Assembly (NCBI GenBank): GCA_030625465.1
Contig: DAOUQS010000135.1
Coordinates: 1-5,875 of the forward strand
DNA length: 5,875 nt
Direction: 5' to 3'
Source: Amylibacter sp.
Lineage (GTDB): Bacteria; Pseudomonadota; Alphaproteobacteria; Rhodobacterales; Rhodobacteraceae
Shown in pieces: positions 1 through 5,875 of the stretch. Within the stretch, counting starts at the first letter, position 1; each line of letters begins with the position of its first letter. The translations under genes were made by a program, and so were the position numbers. The notes beneath the pieces were generated by a model that saw only the letters and a program-made list of their open reading frames with translations, did not search any database and had not been told where the DNA came from.

Positions 1-564
1 TCAAACGCGTCTTGCACCACCAACTGTCTGGCCCCTGTCGCCAAGGTTTTGAACGATGCCATCGGTATCGAAAAAGGGATTATGACGACAATCCACGCCT
101 ATACCGGCGACCAACCGACACTGGACCGTCGCCATAAAGACCTGTACCGCGCACGCGCCGCTGCAATGTCCTTGATCCCGACATCAACCGGTGCGGCTGC
201 CGCCGTTGGTTTGGTACTGCCGGAACTTAAAGGCCGTCTGGATGGTTCAGCCATTCGCGTACCAACACCGAACGTGTCGGCAGTTGATCTGACCTTTATG
301 ACCCCGAAAGACACCACCGTGGAAGAAGTAAACGCCGCAATGGAAGCCGCCGCAAACGGCACCATGAAAGGTATTCTGGAATACGCTGATGAGCCGCTGG
401 TTTCCGTGGATTTCAACCACAGCACCTACTCATCCAACTTCGCCCCTGCGCAGACCAAAGTGATGGGCGGCAATATGGTGCGCATCCTGTCTTGGTACGA
501 CAATGAATGGGGTTTTTCTTGCCGCATGGCCGATACTGCCGTAGCTATGGGAAAGCTTATCTAA
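1..564 (+). CDS. gap: Glyceraldehyde-3-phosphate dehydrogenase, C-terminal part (5' end outside window)
   Basis: This enzyme oxidises and phosphorylates glyceraldehyde 3-phosphate to 1,3-bisphosphoglycerate in the cytosol. The visible 187 residues are open from base 1 and end at TAA 562-564. They begin inside the catalytic motif 'SNASCTTNC', with the nucleophilic Cys at fragment residue 5. The partner His is in '[10 protein letters not shown]' at residue 32, and the Cys-His distance of 27 matches the family. Further family motifs are '[11 protein letters not shown]', '[12 protein letters not shown]' and the C-terminal '[17 protein letters not shown]'. The NAD(P)-binding N-terminal domain, about 150 residues, is missing because of the window edge and not because of a mutation, so cofactor preference cannot be judged. 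The '[19 protein letters not shown]' segment is the common proteobacterial type. The ATG/TTG starts inside the fragment are not the real start. Product of the reaction is the substrate of the pgk gene downstream. Confidence 0.97.
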   Translation, partial: SNASCTTNCLAPVAKVLNDAIGIEKGIMTTIHAYTGDQPTLDRRHKDLYRARAAAMSLIPTSTGAAAAVGLVLPELKGRLDGSAIRVPTPNVSAVDLTFMTPKDTTVEEVNAAMEAAANGTMKGILEYADEPLVSVDFNHSTYSSNFAPAQTKVMGGNMVRILSWYDNEWGFSCRMADTAVAMGKLI

Positions 565-573
565 GAAACAAGG

Positions 574-594
574 TGGCCCGCAATTGGCGGGCCA
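574..594 (+). terminator. GC-rich hairpin after gap; weak terminator, attenuator or processing/stability stem
   Basis: A perfect 8-bp inverted repeat, TGGCCCGC (574-581) and GCGGGCCA (587-594), encloses a 5-nt loop. It starts 10 bases after the gap stop codon. The following bases are AAATTTA, so a proper U-tract is missing and strong intrinsic termination is unlikely. The stem also occupies the position where a ribosome binding site for the small ORF at 602 would normally sit. It could end part of the gap transcripts, protect the gap mRNA 3' end, or influence translation of the small ORF. The stem is seen directly; its function is inference. Confidence 0.55.
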
Positions 595-601
595 AATTTA
601 C

Positions 602-745
602 ATGACAAACAAAACCGCTATCGTAATTGGTCTGTGTCTACTGGGCGCAATTTCATATGACTACATCGGTAATGATAGCAGCAATTTAATCTTCTTGGGC
701 CAAAAGGGCCTGCATTTTGTAGATTGGATCGCCTTCTGGAGGTAA
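602..745 (+). CDS. Small (47 aa) hydrophobic protein of unknown function between gap and pgk
   Basis: An ATG at 602 opens 47 codons ending at TAA 743-745, filling almost the whole gap-pgk interval. The product starts '[17 protein letters not shown]', giving a hydrophobic stretch at residues 6-18 that could be a membrane segment. A short polar turn (about 19-28) follows, then a second hydrophobic/aromatic stretch (29-46) with Trp42 and Trp46, ending 'DWIAFWR'. The codons for the last Trp and Arg (TGG AGG) plus the stop form the pgk ribosome binding site, so translation is probably coupled to pgk. The start is uncertain: ATG 602 has no normal Shine-Dalgarno directly upstream. A TTG at 584 in the same frame, with AAGG at 570-573, would add six residues. 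I have an uncertain recollection of similar short proteins ending in 'FWR' near gap in Rhodobacteraceae, which I cannot verify here. No function is assigned; the case for a real gene rests on location, composition and the overlap with the pgk RBS. Confidence 0.6.
   Translation: MTNKTAIVIGLCLLGAISYDYIGNDSSNLIFLGQKGLHFVDWIAFWR
738..742 (+). promoter_or_regulatory. pgk ribosome binding site embedded in the end of the small ORF
   Basis: GGAGG lies 7 nt before the pgk ATG, an ideal distance, and fixes 750 as the pgk start. The same bases are the last sense codons (Trp-Arg) of the small upstream ORF, whose TAA follows immediately. A ribosome finishing the small ORF would therefore release on top of the pgk initiation site. 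Confidence 0.85.
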
Positions 746-749
746 GCTG

Positions 750-1955
750 ATGGCTTGGAAGACACTTGACGATATGGACATGGAGGGCAAAAACGTCCTG
801 ATCCGTGTGGATGTGAACGTACCGGTAGATAACGGCAAAGTGCTGGACGCCACGCGCCTTGACCGCATAGCGCCCACGGTACTGGAAGTGCTTGCCAAAG
901 GTGGCAAACCGATTTTGCTGTCGCATTTCGGTCGGCCCACACGCGGTTTTGATCTGCGCCTAAGCACCCAACAGGTTGTACCGGCACTGGCACAAGTCCT
1001 GAACCGCCGCGTCCATTTTGCAAGTTCATGCATCGGGCAGGTTGCCCGCGACAGTGTGGAAACCCTGCCTGACGGTGATGTATTGCTGCTGGAAAACACC
1101 CGTTTTCACGCAGGTGAAGCACGCAATGAGCGCGGCTTTGCCAAGGATTTAGCGGCTTTGGGCGATATATACGTCAACGACACGTTTTCTACCGCACACC
1201 GGGCACATGCCTCGGTTGCGGCAATCGCGGGACTTCTGCCAAGCTGCGCAGGCCGCTTGATGGAAGAAGAACTGAAAGCCTTGACCGCGGCCCTTTCAAA
1301 CCCGGAACGGCCTGTGATGGCAATCATCGGCGGATCCAAGGTATCCTCGAAACTGGAATTATTACGCCATATGATCGGCCCGATGGACCAGATTGTTATC
1401 GGCGGCGGCATGGCCAATACGTTTTTGGCCGCGATGGGCCATAATGTCGGACAATCCTTGTGCGAACACGACCTGCAAGACACTGCGCGTGCAATTCTGA
1501 ACGAGGCCAAAGCAGACAATTGCGAAATCATTCTACCCGTCGATGTTGTTGTCGCCAGAGAGTTTAAGGATTTTGCTGAAAACCAGATCGTTGACGCCGA
1601 AGCCTGCCCGCAGGATTCAATGATACTGGACGCTGGCCCAAAAACGATAAAAAATATCTACCGCCATCTGGATCAGGTCAAAACCGTGATCTGGAACGGC
1701 CCGTTAGGTGCTTTCGAACTTCCACCCTTCAACATGGCAACCGATAGCGTTGCCCTGAAAGTGGCCGAACTGACCGAAGACGGAAAGATTCTATCCGTTG
1801 CCGGTGGCGGCGATACGGTAGCCGCATTGAAAAAATCAGGTGCAGCCGATAGTTTTTCCTATATATCTACCGCAGGTGGTGCCTTTCTGGAATGGATGGA
1901 AGGGAAAACACTGCCTGGTGTAGCAGCACTTGTCGATAGTGCCGAAGCCGCATAA
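750..1955 (+). CDS. pgk: Phosphoglycerate kinase
   Basis: PGK transfers the acyl phosphate of 1,3-bisphosphoglycerate to ADP, giving 3-phosphoglycerate and ATP, and runs in reverse in gluconeogenesis or carbon fixation. The 401-residue length is normal for the family. Substrate-binding residues of the N-terminal domain are visible: 'RVDVNVP' at 19-25 (Asp21, Asn23), Arg36, 'HFGRP' at 59-63, Arg118 in 'LLENTRF', and Arg150 in 'AHRAHAS'. The nucleotide domain has 'GGSKVSSK' (193-200), 'GGGMANTF', 'WNGPLGAFE' (315-323) and 'GGGDTVAAL' (352-360). GGAGG 7 nt upstream fixes the start. Mild departures from the related sequences I remember are 'GRPTRG' where 'GRPKG' is usual, a shortened loop after it, and 'HASV' for 'HAST'. 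None removes a known catalytic residue. The gene follows gap and the small ORF, and the aldolase gene starts 48 bp after its stop with no terminator between, so co-transcription is likely. Confidence 0.97.
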   Translation: MAWKTLDDMDMEGKNVLIRVDVNVPVDNGKVLDATRLDRIAPTVLEVLAKGGKPILLSHFGRPTRGFDLRLSTQQVVPALAQVLNRRVHFASSCIGQVARDSVETLPDGDVLLLENTRFHAGEARNERGFAKDLAALGDIYVNDTFSTAHRAHASVAAIAGLLPSCAGRLMEEELKALTAALSNPERPVMAIIGGSKVSSKLELLRHMIGPMDQIVIGGGMANTFLAAMGHNVGQSLCEHDLQDTARAILNEAKADNCEIILPVDVVVAREFKDFAENQIVDAEACPQDSMILDAGPKTIKNIYRHLDQVKTVIWNGPLGAFELPPFNMATDSVALKVAELTEDGKILSVAGGGDTVAALKKSGAADSFSYISTAGGAFLEWMEGKTLPGVAALVDSAEAA

Positions 1956-1958
1956 AAT
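1930..1958 (+). promoter_or_regulatory. Possible internal sigma-70-like promoter for the aldolase gene
   Basis: TTGTCG (1930-1935, 4 of 6 matches to TTGACA) and TAAAAT (1953-1958, 5 of 6 matches to TATAAT) are separated by 17 bp at the extreme 3' end of pgk. A start around 1965 would leave a leader of about 40 nt before the aldolase ATG. Motifs this loose occur often by chance, so the call is weak. Confidence 0.25.
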
Positions 1959-2003
1959 ACGCTGACCGCACATACTAACACGAACTTAATAACGGAACCA
2001 AAC

Positions 2004-2897
2004 ATGCCTAAATCGTCTCAGACACAACAAATGCAATCAGGTGCAGGCTTTATCGCCGCCTTGGATCAAAGTGGCGGCTCTACGCCCAAGGCCCTGAAAC
2101 TTTACGGTGTATCTGAAGACGCATATGGATCCGACGCGCAAATGTACGACCTGATCCATGCCATGCGCGCACGCATTGCAACCGCGCCTGCATTCACAGG
2201 TGAAAAAATCATTGGTGCCATCTTGTTTGAAATGACTATGGGGCGTGAAATAAACGGGAAATCTACGGCTAGATTCTTGTGGGAAGAACGCGGCGTTGTA
2301 CCGTTTTTGAAGATCGACAAAGGTCTTGCAGACGAAGCAGACGGCGTACGCCTGATGAAACCCAACGACGGGCTGGATGCCACGCTGGAACGCGCGGTTA
2401 ACGCGGGTATTTTCGGCACAAAGATGCGCTCGGTTATAGATGCGGCATCCCCCAGCGGTATTGCCGCAATCGTCGCCCAGCAATTCGAGGTTGGCAAACA
2501 AATACTGTCCCACGGCCTTGTCCCGATCATCGAGCCAGAAGTGACAATATCCATTGATGACAAAGCAGAAGCAGAAGAAATACTGCTGGCAGAGCTGACC
2601 AAACAACTGGACGCCCTACCAACCGATCAACAGGTTATGCTGAAGCTGACATTGCCGGCCAAAGCCAATATCTACCAACCACTGGTTGACCATCCCCGCG
2701 TGATGCGCGTTGTCGCACTGTCCGGTGGTTACAGCCGCGATCAGGCAAACGAAAAACTGGCCCTGAATGCAGGTATAATCGCCAGCTTTTCACGCGCGCT
2801 GACCGAAGGGCTTAGTGCAGACCAAGACGATGCGGTTTTCAACGCAACCCTGTCAGATACAATCGACAGTATTTGTGCCGCCTCACGCGCAGGCTGA
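2004..2897 (+). CDS. fda: Class I (Schiff-base) fructose-bisphosphate aldolase
   Basis: The enzyme reversibly cleaves fructose 1,6-bisphosphate to dihydroxyacetone phosphate and glyceraldehyde 3-phosphate, feeding the GAPDH/PGK steps encoded upstream. The 297-residue length fits the bacterial class I family related to the staphylococcal enzyme. Motifs in order are '[14 protein letters not shown]' (18-31, Asp21), 'GAILFEMTM' (71-79), 'PFLKIDKGL' (100-108, Lys103), 'GTKMRSVI' (138-145), 'PIIEPEV' (174-180, Glu177), 'MLKLTLP' with the probable Schiff-base Lys at 214, and the phosphate-binding '[12 protein letters not shown]'. The metal-binding histidines of class II aldolases are not expected or seen. 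A modest ACGGA (1992-1996) precedes the ATG; an internal ATG at residue 10 is less likely because relatives also carry about ten residues before '[13 protein letters not shown]'. No convincing terminator follows: only a 4-bp stem at 2904-2916 without a U-tract. Read-through into the division gene is therefore possible. Confidence 0.95.
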   Translation: MPKSSQTQQMQSGAGFIAALDQSGGSTPKALKLYGVSEDAYGSDAQMYDLIHAMRARIATAPAFTGEKIIGAILFEMTMGREINGKSTARFLWEERGVVPFLKIDKGLADEADGVRLMKPNDGLDATLERAVNAGIFGTKMRSVIDAASPSGIAAIVAQQFEVGKQILSHGLVPIIEPEVTISIDDKAEAEEILLAELTKQLDALPTDQQVMLKLTLPAKANIYQPLVDHPRVMRVVALSGGYSRDQANEKLALNAGIIASFSRALTEGLSADQDDAVFNATLSDTIDSICAASRAG

Positions 2898-2933
2898 CCG
2901 TTTCCGCAGGCAGCGGCTTGTCACAAAGCAAAA

Positions 2934-2991
2934 AAATCGAATCAACTGTATTTAGGGGATTCACAAATCGAATCAGTTATGCGATGATTCG
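2934..2991 (+). promoter_or_regulatory. Cluster of four GANTC (CcrM-type) sites with an 11-bp direct repeat upstream of ftsB
   Basis: GANTC occurs at 2939-2943, 2958-2962, 2970-2974 and 2986-2990. Two sites sit in an exact direct repeat AAATCGAATCA (2934-2944 and 2965-2975) whose 31-bp offset is close to three helical turns. A third copy of the core CGAATCA is present in inverted orientation at 2985-2991. In alphaproteobacteria CcrM methylates adenine in GANTC, and GcrA and other cell-cycle regulators sense this at promoters. By hand scan only three other GANTC sites occur in the window (1614, 1787, 2272), all inside coding sequence. Cell-cycle control of ftsB is inferred, not shown. Confidence 0.6.
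2960..2988 (+). promoter_or_regulatory. Candidate ftsB promoter overlapping the GANTC sites
   Basis: TTCACA (2960-2965, 5 of 6 to TTGACA) and GATGAT (2983-2988, 4 of 6 to TATAAT) are spaced by 17 bp. The GANTC sites at 2958 and 2986 overlap these two elements and the one at 2970 lies in the spacer, an arrangement compatible with methylation-dependent activation. The -10 match is poor; transcription could also come from the aldolase gene upstream. Confidence 0.3.
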
Positions 2992-3027
2992 CTATGCGTT
3001 TGGCAAAAGACCGAACCATGAGGCAGT

Positions 3028-3333
3028 ATGTATAAGCAACGTGGAAATTCCGGCGCCCTAAGTACGGGCATGTTTTTGGTTACAGCTTTATTGCTGATGG
3101 CCTATTTCGGCTTTGCGGCAGTCCAGGGTGATTTCGGTCACTTCAGACGCAACCAAGTCAATGCACAAGCCAAAGAACTACAACTGGAATTGGCGCAACT
3201 ACAAGCTATTCGCGGCTATTTGGAAAATAAAACCCATAGGCTGTCGGATAAATACCTTGATCTTGATCTTCTTGATGAACAGGCCCGCAAAGTCTTGGGC
3301 ATGGCGCGCGAAGACGAGATTATCATAAGATAA
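3028..3333 (+). CDS. ftsB: FtsB/DivIC-type septum formation initiator protein
   Basis: Proteins of this family are small bitopic membrane proteins that form the FtsQ-FtsL-FtsB divisome subcomplex and help activate septal peptidoglycan synthesis. The 101-residue product has a short basic cytoplasmic N-terminus, one hydrophobic segment at about 15-32, and a periplasmic coiled-coil-like region at about 42-68 rich in Gln, Leu and Ala. A conserved C-terminal block 'DLDLLDEQARKVLG' (78-91) follows, ending 'DEIIIR'. This C-terminal pattern is what I recognise as the alphaproteobacterial type. The ATG at 3028 is the first in frame after a stop at 3019-3021; the AGG at 3021-3023 is a weak, close Shine-Dalgarno. 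Location just before pdhA is a familiar alphaproteobacterial arrangement. The GANTC-rich region upstream suggests expression tied to the cell cycle. The family is clear; equivalence to E. coli FtsB in detail is inferred. Confidence 0.85.
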   Translation: MYKQRGNSGALSTGMFLVTALLLMAYFGFAAVQGDFGHFRRNQVNAQAKELQLELAQLQAIRGYLENKTHRLSDKYLDLDLLDEQARKVLGMAREDEIIIR

Positions 3334-3354
3334 GACCAGTTATCCCAAGACTGG

Positions 3355-3395
3355 AAGTGGGTCGTAGCATGAGAAATCCTCTGCGGCCCATTTTT
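3355..3395 (+). terminator. Intrinsic (Rho-independent) terminator after ftsB
   Basis: A 10-bp stem is formed by TGGGTCGTAG (3358-3367) and CTGCGGCCCA (3381-3390), with two G-U pairs and a 13-nt loop. Five T residues follow (3391-3395). The bases 3355-3357 (AAG) can extend the stem into the T-tract, as in typical intrinsic terminators. A smaller stem, CCAGT/ACTGG (3336-3340 and 3350-3354), lies just before it. The terminator separates ftsB from the pdh operon and implies that pdhA has its own promoter. Confidence 0.75.
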
Positions 3396-3414
3396 ATGCA
3401 AAAATTGCGTGCTA

Positions 3415-3442
3415 TTTACAAATAACTTCTTTATAATATAGT
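3415..3442 (+). promoter_or_regulatory. Probable pdhA promoter in an 83% AT region
   Basis: TTTACA (3415-3420, 5 of 6 to TTGACA) is followed after 16 bp by TATAGT (3437-3442, 5 of 6 to TATAAT). A perfect TATAAT also lies at 3432-3437 but has no good -35 at the right distance; TTGCGT at 3405 is 21 bp away. Bases 3391-3466 contain only 13 G or C in 76. The first pair predicts a start near 3449, within the palindrome described separately. Location after a terminator and before a strong pdhA ribosome binding site supports the call. Confidence 0.6.
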
Positions 3443-3456
3443 TTAATATTAAACTA
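3439..3456 (+). promoter_or_regulatory. 18-bp perfect palindrome, probable operator of the pdh operon
   Basis: TAGTTTAATATTAAACTA is a perfect 18-bp inverted repeat with no spacer. It overlaps the proposed -10 element and start point and ends 11 bp before the GGAGG of pdhA. Size, symmetry and position are those of a dimeric repressor site. It lacks the central CG usual in LacI-family operators and does not match the E. coli PdhR site as I remember it, so the regulator is unknown. Being AT-rich, it would form only a weak RNA hairpin, which favours a DNA-binding role. Confidence 0.6.
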
Positions 3457-3477
3457 CTTTAATTTTGGAGGGAAAGC

Positions 3478-4467
3478 ATGGCTGCCAAAAAACAGGCGCG
3501 CAAGACGAATACGTCAGGCGAAGAACTGCTGGAACACTATAAAAACATGCTGATGATCCGCCGCTTTGAAGAAAAAGCCGGCCAACTTTACGGCATGGGC
3601 GTTATCGGCGGGTTTTGTCACCTTTATATCGGCCAGGAAGCCGTTGTTGTGGGACTGGAAGCTGCAGCCAAAGAGGGCGACAGCCGCTTAACCTCATACC
3701 GCGACCACGCCCATATGCTGGCCTGCGGCATGGACCCAAAAGGTGTGATGGCCGAACTGACCGGACGCGAGGGTGGTTATTCACGTGGCAAAGGCGGCTC
3801 GATGCACATGTTTTCCACCGAAAAACGCTTTTACGGCGGCCACGGCATTGTTGCCGCCCAAGTGCCCATCGGTGCAGGCCTTGCATTCGCCGAAAAATAC
3901 AATGGCACAGATAATGTCAGCTTTACCTATTTCGGCGATGGTGCCGCCAATCAGGGCCAGGTTTATGAAGCCTTCAACATGGCCAGCCTGTGGAACCTGC
4001 CGGTGATATTTGTTATTGAAAACAACCAGTACGCGATGGGCACATCGCTGCAACGTGCCTCTTCCAGCCCCGAACTGCACACCCGTGGTGCCGCCTTCAT
4101 GATCGAAAGCGAAGCCGTCGACGGTATGGATGTATTGGCGGTAAAGGAAGCGGGCCAACGCGCTGTTGCCCACTGCCGCGCCGGCAAAGGCCCCTACATT
4201 CTAGGTGTCAAAACCTACCGGTATCGCGGCCACTCCATGTCTGACCCCGCCAAATACCGCACCCGCGAAGAGGTGCAAAAAATGAAAGACGAACGTGATC
4301 CCATCGACCACGTCCGCGACATGCTGGAACAAGGCAAGCACGCCACAACGGAACAGCTAAAAACCATCGATAAAGAGATCAAAAAGGTTGTGTCCGAAGC
4401 CGCCGATTTTGCCCAAACCAGTCCAGAGCCGTCGCTTGACGAGCTTTACACCGACATATTGCGCTAA
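3478..4467 (+). CDS. pdhA: Pyruvate dehydrogenase complex E1 component, alpha subunit
   Basis: With the beta subunit this thiamine-diphosphate enzyme decarboxylates pyruvate and transfers the acetyl group to the lipoyl arm, the first step of pyruvate to acetyl-CoA conversion. The 329-residue product has '[14 protein letters not shown]' (28-41), '[11 protein letters not shown]' (45-55, His48), 'SYRDHAHML' (73-81), and 'GGSMHMF' (106-112). The ThDP/Mg motif starts with 'GDG' at 153-155 and ends with 'NN' at 182-183, about 30 residues apart as expected. The C-terminal phosphorylation-loop-like motif is '[10 protein letters not shown]' (248-257). Length and motifs match the short alpha2beta2 type of E1, not the single-chain AceE type. 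GGAGG at 3467-3471, 6 nt before ATG, sets the start. pdhB begins 11 bp after the stop, so the two subunits are made together. Branched-chain 2-oxoacid E1 alpha is the main alternative, but the motif set and the gene order favour pyruvate. Confidence 0.96.
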   Translation: MAAKKQARKTNTSGEELLEHYKNMLMIRRFEEKAGQLYGMGVIGGFCHLYIGQEAVVVGLEAAAKEGDSRLTSYRDHAHMLACGMDPKGVMAELTGREGGYSRGKGGSMHMFSTEKRFYGGHGIVAAQVPIGAGLAFAEKYNGTDNVSFTYFGDGAANQGQVYEAFNMASLWNLPVIFVIENNQYAMGTSLQRASSSPELHTRGAAFMIESEAVDGMDVLAVKEAGQRAVAHCRAGKGPYILGVKTYRYRGHSMSDPAKYRTREEVQKMKDERDPIDHVRDMLEQGKHATTEQLKTIDKEIKKVVSEAADFAQTSPEPSLDELYTDILR

Positions 4468-4478
4468 GGAGAAAACGC

Positions 4479-5840
4479 ATGGCAATTCAAATCCTTATGC
4501 CCGCCCTATCACCCACAATGGAAGAAGGCACACTGGCAAAATGGCTGGTCAAAGAAGGCGACAGCGTTGAAAGCGGCGACATTCTGGCCGAGATTGAAAC
4601 CGACAAAGCCACGATGGAATTCGAAGCGGTTGATGAAGGCATCATCGGCAAAATTCTGGTCGCCGAAGGCACCAAAGGTGTGGCCGTAAACACCGCCATC
4701 GCGGTACTTTTGGAAGACGGCGAAGACGCCAGCGCGGCAGATAGCGCAAGTGCAGCCCCTGCCCCCACAGCCGCCCCGGTTGAAGAAGCCCGGACAAGCC
4801 CCGCCAAAGCGATCACCCCCGTCGACGTCCCGATGGAAGACATCCCCGAAGGTACCACATTCACCAAAACCACCGTACGTGAAGCCTTGCGTGATGCCAT
4901 GGCCGAAGAAATGCGCGCAGATGAAAAAGTCTTCCTGATGGGCGAAGAAGTCGGCCAATATCAGGGCGCTTATAAAGTGTCCCAGGGACTATTGGATGAG
5001 TTTGGCGAAAAGCGCGTGATCGACACCCCGATCACCGAACACGGCTTCACTGGCCTTGCCGTTGGTGCCGCTTTTGGCGGTCTGCGCCCCATTGTCGAGT
5101 TTATGACCTTCAACTTCGCCATGCAGGCGATGGATCATATCATCAATTCCGCCGCCAAAACATTATACATGTCAGGCGGCCAAATGGGTTGCCCGATTGT
5201 GTTTCGCGGCACCAATGGCGCAGCTTCGCGCGTGGGTGCCCAACACAGCCAATGTTATGCTGCATGGTACGCCCAAATCCCCGGCCTGAAAGTGGTGATG
5301 CCCTATTCGGCAGCAGACGCCAAAGGCCTGTTAAAATCCGCCATTCGCGATCCTAATCCGGTGATTTTCCTTGAAAATGAAATGGTCTATGGCACCAGTT
5401 TTGACGTGCCTGATCTGGATGATTTCACCGTGCCGATCGGCAAAGCCAAGATTTGGCGCAAAGGCGAAGATGTGACCCTTGTCAGCTTCGGCATCGGCAT
5501 GAAATACGCATTGGAAGCCGCCGACAAGTTAGCCGACGAAGGCATATCAGCCGAGGTCATCGACCTGCGCTCCCTACGCCCCATCGACTATGACACACTG
5601 ATAAATTCAGTAAAGAAAACAAATCGTTGTGTGACAATAGAAGAAGGCTTCCCTGTCGCCTCTATCGGCAACCACCTGTCCGCCGTGATCATGGAACGCG
5701 CATTCGACTACCTAGATGCGCCCGTGATTAACTGCACCGGCAAAGACGTGCCAATGCCCTATGCCGCCAACCTTGAAAAGCTTGCACTTGTGACCACGGA
5801 CGAAGTAATCGCCGCCGTCAAACAAGTCACGTATCGTTAG
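4479..5840 (+). CDS. pdhB: Pyruvate dehydrogenase E1 component, beta subunit with fused N-terminal lipoyl domain
   Basis: This is the second half of the E1 heterotetramer. Residues 1-80 form a lipoyl domain ('[17 protein letters not shown]', 7-23) with the lipoylated Lys43 in 'ETDKATME'. An Ala/Pro-rich flexible linker covers about 83-115. The E1 beta part, from about 129 to 453, shows '[17 protein letters not shown]' (155-171), 'PITEHGF' (184-190) with Glu187 expected to activate ThDP, 'RVGAQHSQ' (251-258) with the probable catalytic His256, and a C-terminal transketolase-like domain with '[10 protein letters not shown]' (361-370). The E1 beta/lipoyl fusion is known in alphaproteobacteria and explains the length of 453 against about 325-330 for a plain E1 beta. 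The ribosome binding site TAAGGAG (4465-4471) includes the pdhA stop codon and lies 7 nt before the ATG, indicating translational coupling. The first eight residues are identical to those of the next gene. Confidence 0.96.
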   Translation: MAIQILMPALSPTMEEGTLAKWLVKEGDSVESGDILAEIETDKATMEFEAVDEGIIGKILVAEGTKGVAVNTAIAVLLEDGEDASAADSASAAPAPTAAPVEEARTSPAKAITPVDVPMEDIPEGTTFTKTTVREALRDAMAEEMRADEKVFLMGEEVGQYQGAYKVSQGLLDEFGEKRVIDTPITEHGFTGLAVGAAFGGLRPIVEFMTFNFAMQAMDHIINSAAKTLYMSGGQMGCPIVFRGTNGAASRVGAQHSQCYAAWYAQIPGLKVVMPYSAADAKGLLKSAIRDPNPVIFLENEMVYGTSFDVPDLDDFTVPIGKAKIWRKGEDVTLVSFGIGMKYALEAADKLADEGISAEVIDLRSLRPIDYDTLINSVKKTNRCVTIEEGFPVASIGNHLSAVIMERAFDYLDAPVINCTGKDVPMPYAANLEKLALVTTDEVIAAVKQVTYR

Positions 5841-5852
5841 GAGAATACTGAT

Positions 5853-5875
5853 ATGGCAATCCAAATCCTGATGCC
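5853..5875 (+). CDS. pdhC: Start of dihydrolipoyllysine acetyltransferase (PDH E2), cut by window end
   Basis: Only 23 bases are present, translating to 'MAIQILM' and the first two bases of a Pro codon. This equals the lipoyl-domain start of pdhB, and the bases differ from the pdhB start at only two synonymous third positions. GGAG (5840-5843), overlapping the pdhB TAG stop, is 9 nt upstream. Position after pdhA-pdhB is where alphaproteobacteria carry the E2 gene. A lipoyl-domain protein is well supported; that it is E2 is inferred from gene order. Confidence 0.8.

Noticed and set aside
661..1122. Minus-strand ORFs of 102-153 codons opposite the small ORF and pgk
   Set aside because: They are antisense shadows of the pgk coding pattern, rich in Cys, Arg and Pro, without family resemblance.
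2904..2916. CCGC/GCGG stem after the aldolase gene as a terminator
   Set aside because: Only 4 bp with no T-tract after it; too weak to call.
2873..3061. 62-codon + strand ORF spanning the aldolase gene end, the intergenic region and the ftsB start
   Set aside because: It overlaps two well-supported genes in another frame, has no recognisable domain or good ribosome binding site, and the intergenic part is better explained by the GANTC-rich regulatory region.
3449..3462. TTAA-N6-TTAA resembling a CtrA binding site (TTAA-N7-TTAA) upstream of pdhA
   Set aside because: The spacing is 6, not 7, and TTAA is expected by chance in this 83% AT stretch; the second half lies outside the palindrome.
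4388..4570. 60-codon ORF across the pdhA-pdhB junction
   Set aside because: It is out of frame with two strongly supported genes and has no features of its own.

Overview
The window looks like chromosomal DNA from an alphaproteobacterium, most likely Rhodobacterales (roseobacter-type) with a moderate GC content. The grounds are the protein family types: an E1-beta subunit of pyruvate dehydrogenase with a fused N-terminal lipoyl domain, an alphaproteobacterial PGK ('KTLDDMD' start, 'WNGPLGAFE' motif), a lysine-dependent class I aldolase next to pgk, and an FtsB/DivIC-like gene directly upstream of pdhA. This taxonomic call is inference from remembered family features; no search was run. All genes lie on the + strand and no mobile element, CRISPR array, tRNA or rRNA was seen.

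Layout. (1) 1-564 is the 3' part of gap, cut by the window edge just before the catalytic Cys. (2) 565-749 is the gap-pgk interval. It holds a perfect 8-bp GC-rich hairpin (574-594) and a 47-codon reading frame (602-745) for a small, probably membrane-associated protein whose last codons contain the pgk Shine-Dalgarno sequence. (3) 750-1955 is pgk and 2004-2897 is a class I fructose-bisphosphate aldolase. (4) 2898-3027 is an intergenic region carrying four GANTC (CcrM-type) sites in 52 bp. (5) 3028-3333 is an FtsB/DivIC-type divisome gene, followed by an intrinsic terminator (3355-3395). (6) 3396-3477 is a very AT-rich promoter region with an 18-bp perfect palindrome (3439-3456). (7) 3478-4467 is pdhA, 4479-5840 is pdhB (lipoyl-E1 beta), and the first 23 bases of pdhC (E2) run off the window at 5875.

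Together the genes cover the fructose-1,6-bisphosphate/triose-phosphate steps of glycolysis (aldolase, GAPDH, PGK) and the entry of pyruvate into the TCA cycle (PDH complex), with a cell-division gene between the two blocks. Transcription probably splits into at least two units: gap/small ORF/pgk/aldolase(/ftsB), and pdhABC behind its own promoter and operator-like palindrome. The features most worth following up are the small protein between gap and pgk, the GANTC cluster before ftsB, and the palindrome before pdhA.
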